Translations under genes and position numbers: made by a program | The notes under the pieces: generated by a model | Told to the model about the DNA's origin: nothing | Databases searched by the model: none | Seen by the model: the letters and a program-made list of their open reading frames with translations, nothing else | Assembly: GCA_013813615.1 (NCBI GenBank) | Contig: JACCRJ010000100.1 | Span: forward strand, 1-7,514 | DNA length: 7,514 nt | Direction of reading: 5' to 3' | Origin: Lautropia sp. | Lineage (GTDB): Bacteria > Pseudomonadota > Gammaproteobacteria > Burkholderiales > Burkholderiaceae_E | Shown here: positions 1 to 7,176 of the stretch, piece after piece | How the letters are laid out: the number at the start of each line of letters is the position of its first letter | Position numbering within the stretch: the stretch's first letter is position 1

Positions 1-726
1 GGGTACGTGAAGGAAGCCTACTTCGACGACGACGTCTGGACCATCCGCTACCTGGTGGTCGACACCGGCACCTGGCTTACCGGCCGCAAGGTCCTGATCT
101 CGCCGTACTCGATCAAGACGCCGCTTACCGAGGGCAACCTCCTGGATGTCAATCTCACCCGGGACCAGATCAAGGACAGCCCCGACATCGACACCCACAA
201 GCCGGTTTCGCGACAGCACGAGCGCGACTACCTGACCTACTACGGCTATCCCAGCTACTGGGAAATGGGCGGCGTCTGGGGCACCATGGACTATCCGCTG
301 TTCCCCTACGTTGAGGACCTGAAGAAGGATGCGCTCGCGGCGGAACACCAGCGTCCCGCAGCCTCCGGCAAAGCTGCGGCGCGGAACGAGGAGGACTCCC
401 ACCTGCGCAGCACGGCCGACGTGACCGGGTACGACATCCACGCAAGCGACGGCAGTATCGGTCACGTCGACGACTTCATCTTCGACGATGAGACCTGGAC
501 CATCCGCTATCTCGTCGTCGACACCGTCAACTGGTGGCCGGGCGGCAAACGGGTGCTGATCGCCACCCGCTGGAGCGACAGCATCGACTGGGAGCAGCGC
601 GAGGTCACCACCTCGCTGAGCCGCGAGACCATCAAGAACAGCCCGGAATACGACAGCAGTCGCCTGCTCGACCGCCAGTACGAGGAGAAGCTGCACGAGG
701 CGCATCAGCGCGCCGGGTACTGGGAA
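1..726 (+). repeat. Internal duplication of the PRC-barrel unit
   Basis: Unit 1 runs from nt 1 (possibly earlier) to 264 and unit 2 from about 421-460 to 726. Both have the same order of motifs and both end in Tyr-Trp-Glu. At DNA level, nt 37-67 and 496-526 match at 28 of 31 positions by eye, and the three differences leave the protein unchanged. The remainder of the units is diverged, so the duplication is old, with purifying selection or local conversion on the core strand. Confidence 0.85.
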
Positions 727-729
727 TGA
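1..729 (+). CDS. Tandem PRC-barrel domain protein (5'-partial)
   Basis: The reading frame is open from the first base of the window. The GTG at position 7 falls inside a conserved PRC-barrel strand (GYVKEAYFDDDVWTIRYLVV), so it is not the true start and the N-terminus is missing. Two homologous units are visible, each with the core W-T-I-R-Y-L-V-V-D-T, then a basic/hydrophobic strand (KVLIS or RVLIA), a segment like LTRDQIKDSP or LSRETIKNSP, and a terminal YWE. PRC barrels are small beta-barrels found in photosynthetic reaction centre subunit H, RimM and many uncharacterised bacterial proteins, where they mediate protein or RNA contacts. No signal peptide or membrane segment is seen in the visible part, so a soluble cytoplasmic protein is likely. 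The linker between units (about nt 265-420) is charged and Ala-rich. The stop overlaps the next gene's ATG. The domain call is firm; the specific role is unknown. Confidence 0.88.
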   Translation, partial: GYVKEAYFDDDVWTIRYLVVDTGTWLTGRKVLISPYSIKTPLTEGNLLDVNLTRDQIKDSPDIDTHKPVSRQHERDYLTYYGYPSYWEMGGVWGTMDYPLFPYVEDLKKDALAAEHQRPAASGKAAARNEEDSHLRSTADVTGYDIHASDGSIGHVDDFIFDDETWTIRYLVVDTVNWWPGGKRVLIATRWSDSIDWEQREVTTSLSRETIKNSPEYDSSRLLDRQYEEKLHEAHQRAGYWE

Positions 730-2528
730 CGGTCACCACCAGCGACCACCTGCTGGAGCGGCTGCGGGAGTGGGGCGTTCGGCGCATCTTCGGCTACCCC
801 GGCGACGGCATCAACGGGCTGCTCGGCGCCTTCGATCGCGCCGGCGACGAGATGCAGTTCGTCCAGGCGCGCCACGAGGAACTGGCAGCGTTCATGGCTT
901 GCGGCCACGCCAAGTTCACCGGCGAGGTGGGCGTGTGCCTCGCCACCTCCGGCCCGGGCGCTATCCACCTGCTCAACGGCCTCTACGATGCCAAGTCGGA
1001 CCATCAGCCGGTGGTCGCCATCATCGGCCAGCAGGCGCGTGCGGCGCTGGGCGGGGACTACCAGCAGGAGGTCGACCTGCACAGCCTGTTCAAGGACGTC
1101 GCAGCGGAATACGTGCAGATGATCACCGTGCCGGCGCAGGTGCGGCACGTGGTGGACCGCGCGATGCGCATCGCCCTCGACCAACGCACGGTCACCTGCA
1201 TCATCGTGCCCAACGACGTGCAGGAACTCGAGGCGGTGAAGACGCCGCCGCACGAGCACGGCACGGTACACACCGGGGTGGGGAGCACCGCCCGGGCGAC
1301 GCTGCCGGATGCGGAAGACCTTGCCACCGCAGCCGAGATCCTCAATGCAGGCAAGCGCGTGGCCATCCTGGCCGGCGCCGGCGCACTGCATGCTGCCGAA
1401 GAACTCATCGAGGTCGCGGACCTGCTCGGGGCGGGTGTCGCCAAGGCACTGCTGGGCAAGGCGGCGCTCCCGGACGACCTGCCCTTCGTCACCGGCTCGA
1501 TCGGCCTCCTGGGGACCCAGCCGAGCTGGCAGCTGATGAGCCGCTGCGACACGCTGCTGATGGTCGGCTCGAGCTTCCCCTACTCGGAGTACCTGCCGAA
1601 GGAAGGCAAAGCGCGCGGCGTGCAGATCGACCTGGACGGCCGCCGGCTCAGCCTTCGCTATCCGATGGAGCTGAACCTGGTCGGCGACAGCAAGGCAACA
1701 CTGCGCGCGCTGATCCCGCACCTGAAGCGCAAGGCCGGGCGCGCCTGGCGCAGCGAAATCGAGGAGAGCGTCGCCAGCTGGTGGCGCGTCCTTGAGTCGC
1801 GGGCGATGAACGAGGCGAAGCCGATCAATCCGCAGCGCGTCTTCTGGGAGCTCTCCCCGCGCCTGCCGGACGACTGCATCCTCACCTGCGACTCCGGCTC
1901 GACAGCCGCCTGGTATGCCCGCGACCTCAGGATTCGCAGCGGCATGATGGGGTCGCTCTCCGGCGGCCTTGCCACGATGGGGCCGGCGCTGCCGTACGCG
2001 ATCGCCGCCAAGTACGCGTATCCCGACCGGCACGTGATCGCCATCGTCGGCGACGGCGCCATGCAGATGATCGGCATCAACGCGCTGATCACCATCGCCG
2101 GGATCTGGCGGCGGCAATGGGGCAACCCGAAGCTGACGATCATGGTGCTCAACAACGGCGACCTGAACATGGTGACGTGGGAGCAGCGGGTGCTGGCCGG
2201 TGATCCCAAGTTCGAGGACTCGCAGGACCTGCCACTGTTTCCCTATGCCGAATACGCGCGCATGCTCGGGCTCGGCGGCATCCGGGTGACGGATCCGGCC
2301 CAGGTTGGCGCTGCCTGGGACGAGGCGCTGGCGGCGGACCGGCCGACGCTGCTGGAAATGGTCACGGACCCGGACGTGCCGCCGCTGCCCCCCAACTTCA
2401 GCGGCAAGCAAGCCCGCAGCTACCTCGCGTCGCTCGCACGCGGCGATGCCGATGCCCGCGGAACGGCTATCGCCACCGCCAAGGAATGGTGGAGCGGGCT
2501 TTTTCCGTCCCGATCGGGCTCCAGATGA
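726..2528 (+). CDS. Thiamine-diphosphate-dependent pyruvate oxidase-like enzyme
   Basis: A 600-residue protein of the pyruvate oxidase/acetolactate synthase superfamily, close to the usual 550-600 length. The N-terminal PYR domain (about 1-170) carries GYPGDGINGL and RHEE; Glu51 aligns with the cofactor-activating Glu50 of E. coli PoxB. SGPGAIHLLNGLYDA follows. The central domain (about 190-330) has the VGSSFPYSEYLP segment that resembles pyruvate oxidases, which bind FAD here. The C-terminal PP domain contains SLSGGLATMGPALPYAIAAK and the ThDP/Mg motif GDG (442-444) with NN (476-477). Family members decarboxylate pyruvate or another 2-oxoacid; the substrate and electron acceptor cannot be fixed from sequence. 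The start at 726 is chosen because homology begins there and its ATGA overlaps the PRC-barrel stop, implying translational coupling; the longer frame from 534 has no family similarity. The tail after about 565 is Ala/Arg-rich, and any equivalent of the PoxB membrane-binding helix is uncertain. Confidence 0.88.
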   Translation: MTVTTSDHLLERLREWGVRRIFGYPGDGINGLLGAFDRAGDEMQFVQARHEELAAFMACGHAKFTGEVGVCLATSGPGAIHLLNGLYDAKSDHQPVVAIIGQQARAALGGDYQQEVDLHSLFKDVAAEYVQMITVPAQVRHVVDRAMRIALDQRTVTCIIVPNDVQELEAVKTPPHEHGTVHTGVGSTARATLPDAEDLATAAEILNAGKRVAILAGAGALHAAEELIEVADLLGAGVAKALLGKAALPDDLPFVTGSIGLLGTQPSWQLMSRCDTLLMVGSSFPYSEYLPKEGKARGVQIDLDGRRLSLRYPMELNLVGDSKATLRALIPHLKRKAGRAWRSEIEESVASWWRVLESRAMNEAKPINPQRVFWELSPRLPDDCILTCDSGSTAAWYARDLRIRSGMMGSLSGGLATMGPALPYAIAAKYAYPDRHVIAIVGDGAMQMIGINALITIAGIWRRQWGNPKLTIMVLNNGDLNMVTWEQRVLAGDPKFEDSQDLPLFPYAEYARMLGLGGIRVTDPAQVGAAWDEALAADRPTLLEMVTDPDVPPLPPNFSGKQARSYLASLARGDADARGTAIATAKEWWSGLFPSRSGSR

Positions 2529-2538
2529 CGCCGCCTCC

Positions 2539-2544
2539 TAGAAT
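2539..2544 (+). promoter_or_regulatory. Candidate -10 element for a leaderless helicase transcript
   Basis: TAGAAT differs from TATAAT at one position and ends 6 bases before the ATG at 2551, so a start of transcription 7 bases downstream would fall on the A of the start codon. No Shine-Dalgarno sequence is visible before this ATG (GGGCGG is directly adjacent), which fits a leaderless message. No convincing -35 hexamer is seen about 17 bases upstream, so this stays tentative. Confidence 0.3.
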
Positions 2545-2550
2545 GGGCGG

Positions 2551-5500
2551 ATGACCGTCCATGACTTGATTCGCCGCCAGTTCGGCCTCCCGCTTACCGG
2601 CATCGACAGCCTCACTGCCAGCAAAGGCGAAGGTGTCTACCGGGCCGGCAGGGTCCGGGGCGTCTCCGGCAACGTGAGGGATGCGGCAGTCGGCGCGGTT
2701 GGCGGCGGTGGCGGCGGTGGCGCGGCTGAAGGCAGGACCGCCGACGTGGCGAATGGCAGTTGGGAACTGACCGCCGCCGTGGCCGGCAGCCACGGCGAAA
2801 CCTATCGCACGACGGTCTCGCTCAGCCGGGACGAAGGAAGCCCCGCAGCCGCTGGTGCCTGCCTGAAGGCGAGTTCCGACTGCACCTGCCCCGCGGCGAG
2901 CCAGTGCAAGCACGGCGCCGCGACCCTGCTGGCATGGCTGCAGGAGCGAGAGCCGGGCGGAAACAACAGGAGTCTCGAGCCGAGCGTGGGGGCCGGCGGC
3001 GCCGCGCGGCAGCGGTCGCGTGACCTGTTCCGTCGCCAGCATGCGCTGCACTGGGCGCGGGAACTGAATTCCGTCAGGCTCAGCCTGTCGCAGCGGGCCG
3101 CGGGCCGTGCCGAACTCGCCTATGTGATGCAGCTCCAGGACCGGATGGCGCGGCTGTCGGTGTTTCGGATCCGGCAGCTGAAGAATGGCGAATACGCCCG
3201 CCCCGAGCGCTACCTCTCACTGACCGAGTCGGCGTTGAGCCCGCCGCCGTTCTGGGACGACGTCGATGCCGCCGTGTCGCTTTCGATGCTGCAGGAGGAG
3301 CGGTCGGCAGGCGCCGGCTACTCCCTGTCGGGACCCCGTGCGGGCGATGCGCTGCTGGCGCTGGCAGGGTGCGGGCGGCTGTTCCTCGATGAGCCGCCGG
3401 CGGATGGGGATACCCGGGCGGTCGCAGCCGGTCCTGCATTGCCTGGCCGGCTCGCCTGGCAGGTGCAGGCGCGGACCGGCGAGCAGGACGGCGAGCAGGA
3501 CGGCGGTCGGGAGGACCACGCCCCACTGCTGCGGCTGGGGCTCGAGCCGGAGGGGGCCGCCGTTCCAATCTACTGCACCCCGCCCTGCTACCTCGACCGG
3601 TCAACCGGCACGCTGGGCCCGCTGCTCCCGGAAGCCCCGATGTCGACGCAGATGATGCAATGGCTGCGCGACGCGCCGCCGGTGCCCGCCAGCGCCGCCC
3701 CGGAAGTGGCGATTGCGCTGCATTCCGTCTACCTCTCGCGACCGGCTCTCCAGGGCCGCATACCCGAAATTCCGGAGCAGCGGGTTCGCGAGGTGAAGGA
3801 AGCGCCGCGCTTCGTGCTCGGCCTCTTCTCCACCGGCTCGACGACGCCGCGCAATCGCCAGCATCCGGCAGCCGGCAGCCGGGCATTCATGGCGGTTTCG
3901 CTGGCGGTGCAGTACGCCGGCCAGCGCACCGAACCACTGCGCCTGGCGACGATGGGGATCCCGACGGACGACGGACCGATGCTGGTGCTCTGCGACCGGC
4001 CAGCCGAGCGGGCTGCACTCGCGGCGTTGCGAGAGGCCCTGACCAGCCTCGCGCGCGGCGAGCCGGGTCTGAGCTTCGCACCGGAGCCGAGTGGCAGCAG
4101 CAGCGGCGGCAGCAGCGGCTGGCTGACGGTGGCCGCGCTGCCGGCGGACGGCGTCGCGGCCGCGAGGATCAAGCACGAGCTGGCCGGCAGGCTGCAATCG
4201 AACGGCTGGATCATCGAAGACCATTCGGAACTGCCCACCAGCCTGATCGATGCGACGGAGGTGGTGGCGGACCTGCAGCCTCGTGCGGAGCAGGCGGACG
4301 CCGAATCCAGCCCGCGGGCGGCCGCGACGGGGCGCGAGCGCGGCACGCGCGACTGGTTCCGGCTGCAGAGCGGCATCCAGGTCGGCGAGCGGCGCATCGA
4401 CCTGGCGCCGCTGCTGGCGGACATCGTCGCCGGAGGCGGCTTCGATGCCTGGAAGAAGACCGCGGCCACGCACGGTGTGCTGTGGATGAAGGTCTCGGAT
4501 GGCGAGGTGCTGCGGCTGGACGTTCGGCGCATCGAACCGCTGGCGCGGGTGGTTGCGGACTGGGCGCAGCTACGTGAAGTCGACGAGGAGGAACCGGAGC
4601 TGGTCGTGGGCCCCTTCGCCGCGGCCCAGCTTGCCGGCGCATTCGGCGGCCTGTCCCTGCCGGAGCCGGTGAACCGGCTGCGTGCCCTGCTGGAGTCCTT
4701 CCAGGGGCTGAAGCCGGTGCAGGCGCCGGCATCGTTCCGGGCGGCGCTGCGGCCCTACCAGCGCGACGGCCTGGCCTGGCTGCAGTTCCTCGCCAGGGGT
4801 GGCCTCGGCGGAATCCTGGCCGACGACATGGGCCTGGGCAAGACCATCCAGGTGCTGGCGCACATCGAGCTCGAACGCAGCGCCGGAAGGCTGGCCGAGC
4901 CGGTCCTGGTGGTGGCGCCGACGTCCGTGATCTTCAACTGGCAGGCGGAAGCGGCGCTGCACGCGCCAGGGCTGCGCGTGCTGACGCTCACCGGCGCCGG
5001 CCGCGCCCGGCACTTCGGCGGGCTGCGCAGCCACGACCTGGTGCTGACCAGCTACGCGCTGCTGCCGCGCGATGCGACAGTGCTGCGCGATCAGCACTGG
5101 CATGCGGTGGTCCTCGACGAAGCGCAGATGATCAAGAATTCGCGCACGCTGGGTGCATCGGCGGTGCGGGCGCTGACTGCCAACCACCGCATCGCCCTCA
5201 CCGGTACGCCGCTCGAGAACCACCTGGGCGAGTTGTGGTCGATCATGCAGTTCGTGCTGCCGGGTCTGCTCGGTTCGGAGGAGTTCTTCCGCAGCCGCTT
5301 TCGCACCCAGATCGAAAAGCATCCCGGCACCGAGACCGCCGCCGAGCGGCTGCGGGCGCTGGAGGGCCGGATCCGGCCCTTCATGCTGCGCCGGACCAAA
5401 CAGGCGGTGCTTGCGGACCTGCCGCCGCGCACCGAGATCATCCAGCGCATCGAATTGCCGACCGAGCAGCGGGACCTGTACGAGTCCATTCGCGCGGCGA

Positions 5501-6168
5501 TGGACAAGCGGGTGCGCGAAGCACTTTCCGACGCCGGTCTTGCGAAGAGCCAGATCGTCCTGCTCGACGCGCTGCTCAAGCTGCGCCAGGCCTGCTGCGA
5601 TCCGGACCTGGTCAAGCTTCCCGGCGCACGCACGGTGAAGCGCTCAGCCAAGCGGGATGCCCTGATCGAGCTGCTCGCAACCCTGGTGGACGAGGGCCGC
5701 AAGGCGCTCGTCTTCTCGCAGTTCACCAGCATGCTCGACTTGATCGAGACGGCGATCGATGCCGACCCGCGACTCGCCGCCGTGCCGCGGGCGCGGCTCG
5801 ACGGCGACACGGTGGATCGCGGCGGTGCGGTGGAGCACTTCCAGCGTGGCGACGCCCAGCTGTTCCTGCTGTCGTTGAAGGCGGGCGGCGTCGGGCTGAA
5901 CCTGACCGCGGCAGACACGGTGATCCACTACGACCCGTGGTGGAACCCGGCAGTGGAGAACCAGGCGACCGACCGGGCCCACCGCATCGGGCAGCACAAG
6001 CCGGTCTTCGTGCACAAGCTGATCGCAGCCGGCACGGTGGAGGAGCGCATCCTGGCGCTGCAGGCGCGCAAGGCGGAGCTGGCGGCGGCAGTCCTGTCCG
6101 GCTCGCTTACCGCCGGGGGCAAGGCGCTGTCGCAGGAGGATCTTCTGGGACTGTTCGAGCCGCTTTGA
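2551..6168 (+). CDS. SWIM zinc-finger SNF2-family helicase/ATPase
   Basis: A 1205-residue bacterial SWI2/SNF2-type ATPase, expected to translocate on duplex DNA and remodel protein-DNA complexes; bacterial relatives include RapA, but the SWIM architecture marks a separate group. An N-terminal SWIM zinc finger is clear: Cys111-x-Cys113-x5-Cys119-x-His121. A poorly conserved region of about 450 residues follows, then a helicase-associated segment from about 601 (DWFRLQSG). The SNF2 core has motif I DMGLGKT (759-765, Lys764), Ia VVAPTSVIFNWQ, II DEAQ (856-859), III LTGTPLENHLGELW (from 883) and FMLRRTK. The helicase C lobe has VFSQFTSML, GGVGLNL (1112-1118) and motif VI QATDRAHRIGQ (1138-1148). 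All catalytic motifs are intact, so an active enzyme is expected. Low-complexity stretches occur at Gly-rich residues about 50-60, Glu/Gln/Asp/Gly 311-318 and Ser/Gly 514-523. It lies 22 bases after the oxidase gene without a clear ribosome site. The physiological target is unknown. Confidence 0.95.
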   Translation: MTVHDLIRRQFGLPLTGIDSLTASKGEGVYRAGRVRGVSGNVRDAAVGAVGGGGGGGAAEGRTADVANGSWELTAAVAGSHGETYRTTVSLSRDEGSPAAAGACLKASSDCTCPAASQCKHGAATLLAWLQEREPGGNNRSLEPSVGAGGAARQRSRDLFRRQHALHWARELNSVRLSLSQRAAGRAELAYVMQLQDRMARLSVFRIRQLKNGEYARPERYLSLTESALSPPPFWDDVDAAVSLSMLQEERSAGAGYSLSGPRAGDALLALAGCGRLFLDEPPADGDTRAVAAGPALPGRLAWQVQARTGEQDGEQDGGREDHAPLLRLGLEPEGAAVPIYCTPPCYLDRSTGTLGPLLPEAPMSTQMMQWLRDAPPVPASAAPEVAIALHSVYLSRPALQGRIPEIPEQRVREVKEAPRFVLGLFSTGSTTPRNRQHPAAGSRAFMAVSLAVQYAGQRTEPLRLATMGIPTDDGPMLVLCDRPAERAALAALREALTSLARGEPGLSFAPEPSGSSSGGSSGWLTVAALPADGVAAARIKHELAGRLQSNGWIIEDHSELPTSLIDATEVVADLQPRAEQADAESSPRAAATGRERGTRDWFRLQSGIQVGERRIDLAPLLADIVAGGGFDAWKKTAATHGVLWMKVSDGEVLRLDVRRIEPLARVVADWAQLREVDEEEPELVVGPFAAAQLAGAFGGLSLPEPVNRLRALLESFQGLKPVQAPASFRAALRPYQRDGLAWLQFLARGGLGGILADDMGLGKTIQVLAHIELERSAGRLAEPVLVVAPTSVIFNWQAEAALHAPGLRVLTLTGAGRARHFGGLRSHDLVLTSYALLPRDATVLRDQHWHAVVLDEAQMIKNSRTLGASAVRALTANHRIALTGTPLENHLGELWSIMQFVLPGLLGSEEFFRSRFRTQIEKHPGTETAAERLRALEGRIRPFMLRRTKQAVLADLPPRTEIIQRIELPTEQRDLYESIRAAMDKRVREALSDAGLAKSQIVLLDALLKLRQACCDPDLVKLPGARTVKRSAKRDALIELLATLVDEGRKALVFSQFTSMLDLIETAIDADPRLAAVPRARLDGDTVDRGGAVEHFQRGDAQLFLLSLKAGGVGLNLTAADTVIHYDPWWNPAVENQATDRAHRIGQHKPVFVHKLIAAGTVEERILALQARKAELAAAVLSGSLTAGGKALSQEDLLGLFEPL
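3481..3504 (+). repeat. Perfect 12-bp tandem duplication inside the helicase gene
   Basis: GAGCAGGACGGC is repeated twice back to back (3481-3492 and 3493-3504), encoding EQDG-EQDG at residues 311-318. It adds four residues in frame, within the variable region between the SWIM finger and the SNF2 core. Identity of the two copies suggests a recent slippage event. Confidence 0.85.
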
Positions 6169-6169
6169 A

Positions 6170-6187
6170 AGTGGCGCCGGTGCCACT
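6170..6187 (+). repeat. Perfect hairpin just after the helicase stop
   Basis: AGTGGC (6170-6175) and GCCACT (6182-6187) are perfect inverted arms around a 6-base loop, starting 2 bases after the TGA. There is no following T-run, so it is not a standard intrinsic terminator; it could protect the mRNA 3' end or be a REP-like element. A second short stem, GGCGC/GCGCC at 6214-6226, lies downstream. Confidence 0.45.
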
Positions 6188-6275
6188 CTGCGTCGACCGG
6201 CGGTAAGCCCGCAGGCGCCGCGCGCCGCGCGACCGCTTCGGGGGGACGCCGGATCGCCGCCCCGTTCGGCGGGCT

Positions 6276-6284
6276 TGTTAGACT
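6276..6284 (+). promoter_or_regulatory. Candidate extended -10 promoter of the Anbu gene
   Basis: TGTTAGACT matches the extended -10 pattern TGn-TAnnnT, with the hexamer TAGACT at 6279-6284. Transcription would start near 6291, giving a leader of about 46 bases before the ATG at 6337. No good -35 is seen, which extended -10 promoters tolerate. A GC stem (CCGCC 6257-6261 with GGCGG 6268-6272) sits just upstream. Confidence 0.4.
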
Positions 6285-6325
6285 GCCGGCAAGGCGCCAC
6301 CTTCAGCGCCCCGGCTGCACGTTTC

Positions 6326-6330
6326 AAGGG
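6326..6330 (+). promoter_or_regulatory. Ribosome binding site of the Anbu gene
   Basis: AAGGG ends 6 bases before the ATG at 6337. This supports that start, which also places the catalytic Thr at residue 2. Confidence 0.6.
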
Positions 6331-6336
6331 CACCGC

Positions 6337-7161
6337 ATGACCTACTGCATAGGCGTCAAACTCGACGCCGGAATGGTGTTCATCTCGGACTCGCGGACCA
6401 ACGCGGGCCTGGACCGGATCAGCACGTTCCGCAAGATGATGATCTACGAAAAGCCCGACGATCGATTCATGACGCTGCTGACGGCGGGCAACCTGTCGGT
6501 GGCGCAGTCGGTGCGGGAAATCCTGCAGGTGGAGACGATCGAAAACGGCGACGAGCCGCCGATCACCATCTGGAACGCCACCAGCATGTACGACGCCGCA
6601 AGGGTGCTGGGGAGCGCCGTGCGCCATGTGCACCAGCAGGACGGACCCTCGCTGGCAGCCGCCGGTATCGATTTCAACGCGACGATGATCTTCGGTGGCC
6701 AGATCAAAGGCGAGGCGATGCGCCTGTTCCTGATCTACTCGGCAGGCAACTTCATCGAAGCCACCCGGGAAACCTGCTTCTTCCAGGCTGGCGAAAGCAA
6801 GTACGGCAAGCCGATCCTCGACCGCATGCTCACGCCGTCGACCAGCCTCACGGAAGCCGCCAAGTGCACGCTGGTGTCGATGGACTCGACGATGAAGTCG
6901 AACCTGTCGGTGGGTCTGCCGCTGGACCTCCTGGTCTACGAGAACAATCAGTTCAGGACCCAGAAGGTCGTCTGCATCGACGAGCAGAACCCCTACTTCC
7001 AGTCGATCCGCGCCACGTGGGGGCAGCGCCTCAAGCAGGTCTTCGAATCGATCGACGATCCGCAGTGGAACGGCGGCTTGGCCAGGCACCCGCTCTGCAC
7101 GCCGTCCGCGCGCTACGAGCCGCTCCGCAAGATCAGCCATCCGGGCGAGAAGATCGTCTGA
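6337..7161 (+). CDS. Anbu proteasome-type protease (20S/HslV-like Ntn-hydrolase)
   Basis: A 274-residue protein matching the Anbu (ancestral beta subunit; 'predicted proteasome-type protease', COG3484) family, usually about 240-270 residues. It begins MTYC, so removal of Met1 would expose Thr2 as N-terminal nucleophile, as in proteasome beta subunits and HslV; Asp18 (in SDSRTNAG) and Lys33 (in STFRKM) are the likely catalytic partners. Family-typical blocks follow: FGGQIKGE (119-126), LFLIYSAGNFIEAT, ESKYGKPILDR (153-163) and LVSMDSTMKSNLSVGLPLDL (179-198). The known fold self-assembles into rings or open helical particles; the natural substrate is unknown. Anbu genes are commonly found beside an alpha-E protein, a circularly permuted ATP-grasp enzyme and a transglutaminase; none is seen here. 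It appears to have its own promoter and converges on a minus-strand remnant 11 bases downstream. No signal peptide is seen, so it is cytoplasmic. Confidence 0.92.
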   Translation: MTYCIGVKLDAGMVFISDSRTNAGLDRISTFRKMMIYEKPDDRFMTLLTAGNLSVAQSVREILQVETIENGDEPPITIWNATSMYDAARVLGSAVRHVHQQDGPSLAAAGIDFNATMIFGGQIKGEAMRLFLIYSAGNFIEATRETCFFQAGESKYGKPILDRMLTPSTSLTEAAKCTLVSMDSTMKSNLSVGLPLDLLVYENNQFRTQKVVCIDEQNPYFQSIRATWGQRLKQVFESIDDPQWNGGLARHPLCTPSARYEPLRKISHPGEKIV

Positions 7162-7176
7162 TCGCCGGCAGATCAG
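7158..7176. repeat. Inverted repeat spanning two convergent stop codons
   Basis: CTGATC (7158-7163) and GATCAG (7171-7176) are perfect inverted arms around a 7-base loop. The Anbu TGA lies in the left arm and the stop of the minus-strand ORF in the right arm. It may act as a bidirectional RNA hairpin at the convergence point. No T-run follows on either strand, so intrinsic termination is doubtful. Confidence 0.4.

Noticed and set aside
7..9. GTG at position 7 as the start of the PRC-barrel gene
   Set aside because: It is in the middle of a conserved strand, and the codons before it (GGG TAC) already match the repeat unit, so the gene continues off the window.
534..725. N-terminal extension of the ThDP enzyme upstream of 726
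   Set aside because: This stretch is the PRC-barrel gene read in another frame and gives low-complexity Arg/Ala/Gln sequence. Family similarity starts right after the ATG at 726.
705..2411. 568-codon open frame on the minus strand opposite the ThDP enzyme gene
   Set aside because: Its translation is Arg/His/Ala/Gly-rich without any recognisable motif, and it mirrors a clearly conserved enzyme. Long antisense frames are expected from the strong GC codon bias.
2505..2520. CCCGATCGGG palindrome near the oxidase stop as a terminator
   Set aside because: It lies within coding sequence, has no loop-sized gap and no T-run follows.
6169..6336. Small RNA or small gene in the helicase-Anbu gap
   Set aside because: Only short GC-rich stems and the promoter/ribosome site are seen. 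No tRNA-like fold, CRISPR repeat or convincing small ORF was found.
5644..7140. 498-codon minus-strand open frame running across the helicase end, the intergenic region and the Anbu gene
   Set aside because: It is antisense to two well-supported genes and shows no family features. Its continuity through the 168-base gap reflects the scarcity of AT-rich stop codons.
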